From: JACCXJ01 sp052387115
GTDB lineage: Bacteria > Pseudomonadota > Gammaproteobacteria > JACCXJ01
Length of the DNA: 6,707 nucleotides
NCBI GenBank assembly: GCA_052387115.1
Contig: JBQTJM010000030.1
Coordinates: 1 to 6,707, forward strand
Reading direction: 5' to 3'
Shown: positions 4,150 to 6,707 of the stretch, piece by piece
Position numbering within the stretch: position 1 is the stretch's first letter
How the letters are laid out: every line of letters begins with the position of its first letter
Position numbers and translations under genes: made by a program
Notes under the pieces: model-generated
Databases searched by the model: none
What the model saw: only the letters and a program-made list of their open reading frames with translations
Told to the model about the DNA's origin: nothing

Positions 4150-4962
4150 TCACAGCCACGGATCGATCGGCAACACCTTGACGACGTTTCCGTTGCGGCG
4201 ATCGATGATCGCGGTCAGGTCCTGCTTCCTCGCGCGCACGGGCAAGAAGGCGAGGTCGTCCCAGCCTTGCCCGAACATTTTCACCACGCGAGTCAAGTCC
4301 GCTTCGGACTCCGGCCGTTTTTCGCGAAGCTCGGCGAGCGGCTGCGACTTGGCGATGACCGCGGCGGTCCGTTCGTGATAAGGCACGTAGTATTGCGGGA
4401 AGTTGGGCAGACCCACGCCGCTCGTGACGGCGGTAAATAACAATCTCTCCTGCTCTTTCGCATCGGATGGCCGGTCGGCGGCGACCAGCCGCGGTCCGGT
4501 GAGCGGCAGGGTCTTGAGCTCGTCGGGCGCGAGGGTCTGCCAGTCGTCGGGGAAGAGCTCGTTGGCGCCGACCACATCGAAGCGATCGACGTTGAAGACC
4601 ACATAGACGGGGCGTGCCGCGTACACCACATGGATGCCATAGACGAGCGCGCCCGTCTGTAACAAGGCCACGACGGCGAGGTCGAAGCGGAGGCTCTTCT
4701 TCTTCGGGTTGTAGACGATGAGGGTAATGAGCGGCCCGATGACAACATCAACACCGATGATGGTCAGCGCGAGCTTCGCCCCGCCGACGGCCTCGAAATA
4801 GGGCTGCGGATACCACAGGAGGGCCATGCACGCGAACACCGCTAGGGCGATGAGCGCGCAGATCCCGAGGTGGATGGCGGCGGCCTTCCAACGGGTCAGC
4901 GTCTTCGGTGTCGCGGGTCGAGGGTCGATCAGATCGAGGGTTGGCGAAAGCGCTTGTTCCAT
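4150..4962 (-). CDS. tfpZ: Type IV pilin accessory protein, TfpX/TfpZ family
   Basis: Encodes 270 residues and resembles the TfpX/TfpZ type IV pilin accessory proteins encoded next to pilA in Pseudomonas, Acinetobacter and other gammaproteobacteria. Three membrane segments are visible at about 27-49 (AAIHLGICALIALAVFACMA), 63-84 (LALTIIGVDVVIGPLITLIV) and 94-115 (DLAVVALLQTGALVYGIHVV). Family landmarks include RWKAAAIHL, WYPQPYFEAVGG, VDVVIGPL and VFNVDRF. The soluble C-terminal domain (about 118-270) contains GPRLVAADRPSD and QYYVPYHE. In Pseudomonas aeruginosa such proteins influence how much pilus of the matching pilin type is displayed; the mechanism is not settled. The gene follows pilA in the same direction after 289 bases that include the pilin terminator and copy E, so it may need its own promoter or readthrough. 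The symbol is by family, as X, Y and Z types are close relatives. Confidence 0.88.
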   Translation of the reverse strand: MEQALSPTLDLIDPRPATPKTLTRWKAAAIHLGICALIALAVFACMALLWYPQPYFEAVGGAKLALTIIGVDVVIGPLITLIVYNPKKKSLRFDLAVVALLQTGALVYGIHVVYAARPVYVVFNVDRFDVVGANELFPDDWQTLAPDELKTLPLTGPRLVAADRPSDAKEQERLLFTAVTSGVGLPNFPQYYVPYHERTAAVIAKSQPLAELREKRPESEADLTRVVKMFGQGWDDLAFLPVRARKQDLTAIIDRRNGNVVKVLPIDPWL

Positions 4963-5045
4963 TGGGTGTTGTCCTCGTCGAAGTCAAATTTGGGCCGCGC
5001 TGCGCGCAGCATTCAATCGGTGTTGGATCTCCAACCGGGGTTTGT

Positions 5046-5066
5046 GGTGCGTGGAACGCATCCTAC
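5046..5066 (-). repeat. Short GTAG-footed hairpin
   Basis: On the minus strand GTAG (complement of 5063-5066) precedes GATGCGT, a short loop and ACGCACC. TGCGT pairs with ACGCA around TCC. It belongs to a different palindrome family from the CCCGGAT elements but has the same GTAG foot. Nearby, in the tfpZ upstream gap, are two other perfect inverted repeats: GCTGCGCGCAGC at 4999-5010, and GTTGGA/TCCAAC at 5022-5035. Confidence 0.55.
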
Positions 5067-5125
5067 GCGCGGTGGGTGGCGCGCACCCGAAATCGAGGAT
5101 CGAGAACCATGCCAAACCAAAATAG

Positions 5126-5203
5126 AAAAGCCCTCGCGGGGATGGGCTTTGGGGTTGCCGTGGTGTCCCGGATTTCCCTTCGCTGCATCCGGGCTACGCT
5201 GGC
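5126..5203 (-). repeat. REP-terminator element, copy E
   Basis: Terminator half: AAAGCCC at 5127-5133 with GGGCTTT at 5144-5150. REP half: CCCGGAT at 5167-5173 with ATCCGGG at 5187-5193, GTAG as the complement of 5194-5197. It abuts the U-tract of the pilin terminator, so pilA has two consecutive terminator-like hairpins. Confidence 0.9.
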
Positions 5204-5205
5204 TC

Positions 5206-5236
5206 AAAAAGAAACGCCGCCCAGAGGCGGCGTTTC
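5206..5236 (-). terminator. Intrinsic terminator of pilA
   Basis: GAAACGCCGCC at 5211-5221 pairs perfectly with GGCGGCGTTTC at 5226-5236 (11 base pairs, loop CAGA). On the minus strand the stem is followed by five T residues (complement of 5206-5210). It lies 15 bases past the pilin stop codon, ideal for ending the abundant pilin message. Confidence 0.92.
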
Positions 5237-5251
5237 CTGACAATCTGCGAG

Positions 5252-5680
5252 TTAACGGCAGTTAGCCGGCAAGTATTTGTCCGGCATGGCAGAAGCTGTA
5301 CAGCTCCAACTTACCGTGCCAGTCGCTGCAACAAACGTCGGCGTCAGAACGAAAGTATCTGCGGCGACAATACCTCCACCAATGGCAGGGTTTGGCACGA
5401 TCGTGATGACACCACCGGCCCCAACGGCCAAGGAAGCGACATACTGCGTCGCATTGCTCGAACACCCGGCTGCAGCGAGGGTCCCTGGCAGCGCACCGTT
5501 AGCCTGCGCAAACTCGGACACTGAGGTCTTACATGCCGAGGCCGATACCGCCAGTTCGGTAACCTTCGCGCGAATCGTATAATCCTGATACGCCGGGATC
5601 GCGACAGCCGCCAAAATCCCAATGATCGCCACGACGATCATCAACTCAATCAACGTGAAACCTTGCTGGAACTTCTTCAT
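5252..5680 (-). CDS. pilA: Type IV major pilin (PilA)
   Basis: Encodes a 142-residue prepilin. The short leader MKKFQQG ends in the glycine cleaved by prepilin peptidase PilD; mature F1 (residue 8) is N-methylated and E5 of the mature protein (residue 12) is present. FTLIELMIVVAIIGILAAVA forms the hydrophobic N-terminal helix (about 8-30) that packs the pilus core. Four cysteines (C50, C73, C127, C141) suggest two disulfides; C127-C141 encloses the C-terminal D-region loop TASAMPDKYLPAN. The ATG at 5680 has an AGGAGTG ribosome-binding site six bases upstream. A candidate sigma-54 promoter, an intrinsic terminator and a downstream tfpZ-like gene complete a classical pilin locus. Pili of this kind serve adhesion, twitching motility and DNA uptake. 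A second copy differing by five residues in the shared C-terminal part begins beyond the right edge. Confidence 0.96.
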   Translation of the reverse strand: MKKFQQGFTLIELMIVVAIIGILAAVAIPAYQDYTIRAKVTELAVSASACKTSVSEFAQANGALPGTLAAAGCSSNATQYVASLAVGAGGVITIVPNPAIGGGIVAADTFVLTPTFVAATGTVSWSCTASAMPDKYLPANCR

Positions 5681-6019
5681 GTATAACACTCCTATTGAAA
5701 TTGAACTGTGTTGGGTGGTCCGATGGCCCTGGACAGTGTCGTAACGTGACGATCGAACTTGAGCTACACGACCGGGCATCATCCCTGCCGCCCGCGGTCG
5801 TTTAGCGGGGGCTACCGGGCCTGAGTGCAGCGGGTGTGCCAGCTTGCCCAGGACTCAGGCGGAATGCCGGAATGGGTGGGATGGAAGCGCCTTCGGGGCG
5901 CGTGGGGTCTTGCGGATAGGGGTGAAACGGACGGCGGAGTTGACGCGGCGCGTCGGCTTGTGACGAGGTGCGTCAGCTTCGGTGAAGGGGTTTACCCCCA
6001 CCCGGAACCTCCCCCGCGA
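5681..6019. other. Stretch without recognisable gene
   Basis: Holds the pilA leader and promoter region (5681-5800) and then about 200 bases upstream of it. The reading frame on the minus strand to 5855 is open but its residues after position 6029 match no family I recognise, and the arginine/proline-rich composition suggests decayed DNA. An inverted repeat GCCTGAGT (5819-5826)/ACTCAGGC (5853-5860) encloses 26 bases. A GGGGTTTACCCCC motif lies near 5986-5999. The C-terminal half expected of a RAYT protein, including its catalytic tyrosine region, was not found here. Confidence 0.5.
5776..5789 (-). promoter_or_regulatory. Candidate sigma-54 promoter of pilA
   Basis: On the minus strand GGCAGGGATGATGC has the invariant GG and GC dinucleotides ten bases apart and matches GGCA and TGC of the -24/-12 consensus. 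Transcription would start near 5764, giving a leader of about 85 nt. Pilin genes of Pseudomonas and relatives are driven by RpoN with the PilSR two-component system, which makes this plausible; it is a pattern match only. Confidence 0.4.
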
Positions 6020-6285
6020 CGTAGGGGCGCGCGCAAACGACGATTTAATCAAACGCCAGCGTCTCGAGAAATCCGTATCATTCGGTGGCACGTCCATAGG
6101 CAATGGAGGTTATCGGGGAGTATGACGATAGCATCGCTCCGGAACGGCCGTTGGTTGTGCACGGAACGGAGGACCTCGCGTAAGGCGTCGATGTTTGTGG
6201 TTAACAGAGAGCGCCGCTGTTGCAGTAACGCCACCGTGAAAAAATGCGAGCCGCCGGGAACATGCGCGCGAATGCAATGGGGCAT
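6020..6285 (-). pseudogene. RAYT (REP-associated Y1 transposase), decayed
   Basis: From the ATG at 6285 the frame reads MPHCIRAHVPGGSHFFTVAL and later NIDALREVLRSV, RPFRSDAIVILPDNLHCLWT, the N-terminal part of RAYT transposases, single-strand DNA nucleases of the HUH/Y1 superfamily associated with REP sequences. At about residue 65 a one-base deletion shifts the frame: the family sequence continues as PPNDTDFSRRWRLIKSSFAR in the neighbouring frame to about 6029. The HUH motif, normally H-L-H in PDHLHC, reads N59-L60-H61, so a metal-binding histidine is lost. No C-terminal half with the catalytic tyrosine is recognisable. The gene is therefore dead three times over. It lies between the two pilin copies and next to a plus-strand REP unit at 6322, matching the usual REP-flanked layout of these genes. 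Confidence 0.82.
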
Positions 6286-6321
6286 GGCGGAAAGTTCTTG
6301 GTCGTGCGCCGCTGGCCGATC

Positions 6322-6352
6322 TTAGCCTGGGTGGAGCGCAGCGGAACCCGGG
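6322..6352 (+). repeat. REP-like hairpin upstream of RAYT remnant
   Basis: TTAG at 6322-6325 is followed by CCTGGGT (6326-6332), GGAGCGCAGCGGA within the loop region, and ACCCGGG (6346-6352). It is closely related to the unit after hicB (3416-3446) and inverted relative to copy F, with which it forms a head-on pair resembling the paired REPs of other genomes. Confidence 0.75.
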
Positions 6353-6376
6353 GATCGACGACCTGTCCGGAAAAAG

Positions 6377-6453
6377 AAAAGCCCCTCGCGGCGAGGGGCT
6401 TTGGGGCTGCCTGGGTTTCCCGGATTCCGCTTCGCTGCATCCGGCTACGCTGG
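6377..6453 (-). repeat. REP-terminator element, copy F
   Basis: Terminator half: AAAGCCCCTC at 6378-6387 with GAGGGGCTTT at 6393-6402, perfect, followed on the minus strand by TTCTTTTT. REP half: CCCGGAT at 6419-6425 with ATCCGG at 6439-6444, GTAG as the complement of 6445-6448. It resembles copy A more than copy E, although E occupies the equivalent place behind the other pilin copy. Confidence 0.9.
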
Positions 6454-6464
6454 CTGCGCTGGCT

Positions 6465-6494
6465 AAAAAAGCAACGCCGCCCGGAGGCGGCGTT
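6465..6494 (-). terminator. Intrinsic terminator of second pilin gene
   Basis: AACGCCGCC at 6473-6481 pairs with GGCGGCGTT at 6486-6494 around CCGG-type loop bases, with six T residues on the minus strand (complement of 6465-6470). It is the counterpart of the terminator at 5206-5236, with two base differences. Confidence 0.9.
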
Positions 6495-6511
6495 TCCTGA
6501 CAATCTGCGAG

Positions 6512-6707
6512 TTAACGGCAGTTAGCCGGCAAGTATTTGTCCGGCATGGCAGAAGCTGTACAGCTCCAACTTACCGTGCCAGTCGCTGCAACATACGTCG
6601 GCGTCAGAACGAAAGTATCTGCGGCGACAATACCTCCACCAATGGCAAGTGTTGGGACGATCGTGATGACACCAGCGGCTCCAACGTCCAAGGAAGCGAC
6701 ATACTGC
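6512..6707 (-). CDS. pilA: Second type IV pilin gene, C-terminal part
   Basis: The last 64 codons of a pilin gene that starts beyond the right edge. It aligns without gaps to residues 79-142 of the complete pilin, with eight base differences in 196. Five residues change relative to the intact copy numbering: A85D, G89A, N97T, P98L and F116Y. The C-terminal disulfide loop (WSCTASAMPDKYLPANCR) is identical. The 3' flank and terminator are also duplicated. Whether the 5' part encodes a complete prepilin leader cannot be seen, so a silent cassette is as possible as an expressed gene. Confidence 0.9.
   Translation of the reverse strand, partial: QYVASLDVGAAGVITIVPTLAIGGGIVAADTFVLTPTYVAATGTVSWSCTASAMPDKYLPANCR

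Noticed and set aside
4293..4754. 153-codon minus-strand frame inside the tfpZ-like gene
   Set aside because: Serine/arginine-rich shadow frame of a well-supported membrane protein gene.
5825..6325. 166-codon plus-strand frame
   Set aside because: Antisense to the RAYT remnant, with no recognisable domain; the minus-strand reading explains the sequence better.
517..6453. CRISPR array
   Set aside because: The repeats are 0.7-2 kb apart, vary in length and are separated by genes, not by uniform short spacers.
517..6453. Integron cassette array with attC sites
   Set aside because: The same-orientation, one-per-gene layout and toxin-antitoxin cargo are reminiscent, but the elements lack the GTTRRRY/RYYYAAC core boxes, have a GTAG foot and a terminator hairpin instead, and no integrase is seen.
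3832..6503. Short frames beginning MQRSGIRET or MSGNAASGRR
   Set aside because: These peptides are translations of the REP-terminator elements and pilin terminators on the minus strand; they recur at every copy and are not genes.

Overview
This is a GC-rich window whose gene content fits a proteobacterium, most likely a gammaproteobacterium: class II-type type IV pilins with a TfpX/TfpZ accessory gene, several toxin-antitoxin families, a DUF1640-type coiled-coil protein, and many REP-like palindromes of the RAYT (REP-associated tyrosine transposase) type. The genus cannot be fixed from the sequence alone. Nearly every gene lies on the minus strand; hicAB and a hicA remnant are the exceptions.

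Reading along the minus strand from the right edge: the 3' end of a second pilin gene (6512-6707) with its terminator; a broken RAYT transposase (about 6020-6285); an intact type IV pilin gene (5252-5680) with a candidate sigma-54 promoter and a strong terminator; the pilin accessory gene of the TfpX/TfpZ family (4150-4962); and then a toxin-antitoxin-rich stretch. That stretch holds an AbrB-type antitoxin with a truncated PIN toxin (3416-3887), hicAB on the plus strand (2845-3419), brnTA with a frameshifted toxin (2184-2698), intact vapBC (1306-1970), a small DUF1640-like membrane protein (940-1182), a decayed ribbon-helix-helix antitoxin (596-784), a decayed second hicA (231-456), and the start of a family 2 glycosyltransferase at the left edge (1-199). 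A glycosyltransferase, pilin and pilin-accessory neighbourhood is typical of variable pilin/surface-modification islands.

The most striking feature is a dispersed element of about 80-105 bp present six times (517, 1209, 2090, 4058, 5126, 6377), always in the same orientation and always just 3' of a minus-strand gene or gene remnant. Read on the minus strand, it has a GTAG tetranucleotide, a REP-like hairpin (CCCGGAT...ATCCGGG), a short spacer and then a GC-rich hairpin followed by T residues that looks like an intrinsic terminator. In vapC and brnA the TAG of the element's GTAG is the stop codon of the gene; a plus-strand REP relative does the same for hicB. Other GTAG-footed palindromes of different families lie in the intergenic gaps. 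Together with the dead RAYT gene, this suggests that REP mobilisation has shaped the 3' ends and transcription units here.

Several genes (hicA, brnT and the DUF1640-like gene) have a -10-like hexamer exactly 6 nt before the start codon and no Shine-Dalgarno sequence, which points to leaderless transcripts. The two pilin copies are about 96% identical over the shared 196 nt, and six of the eight differences change amino acids.
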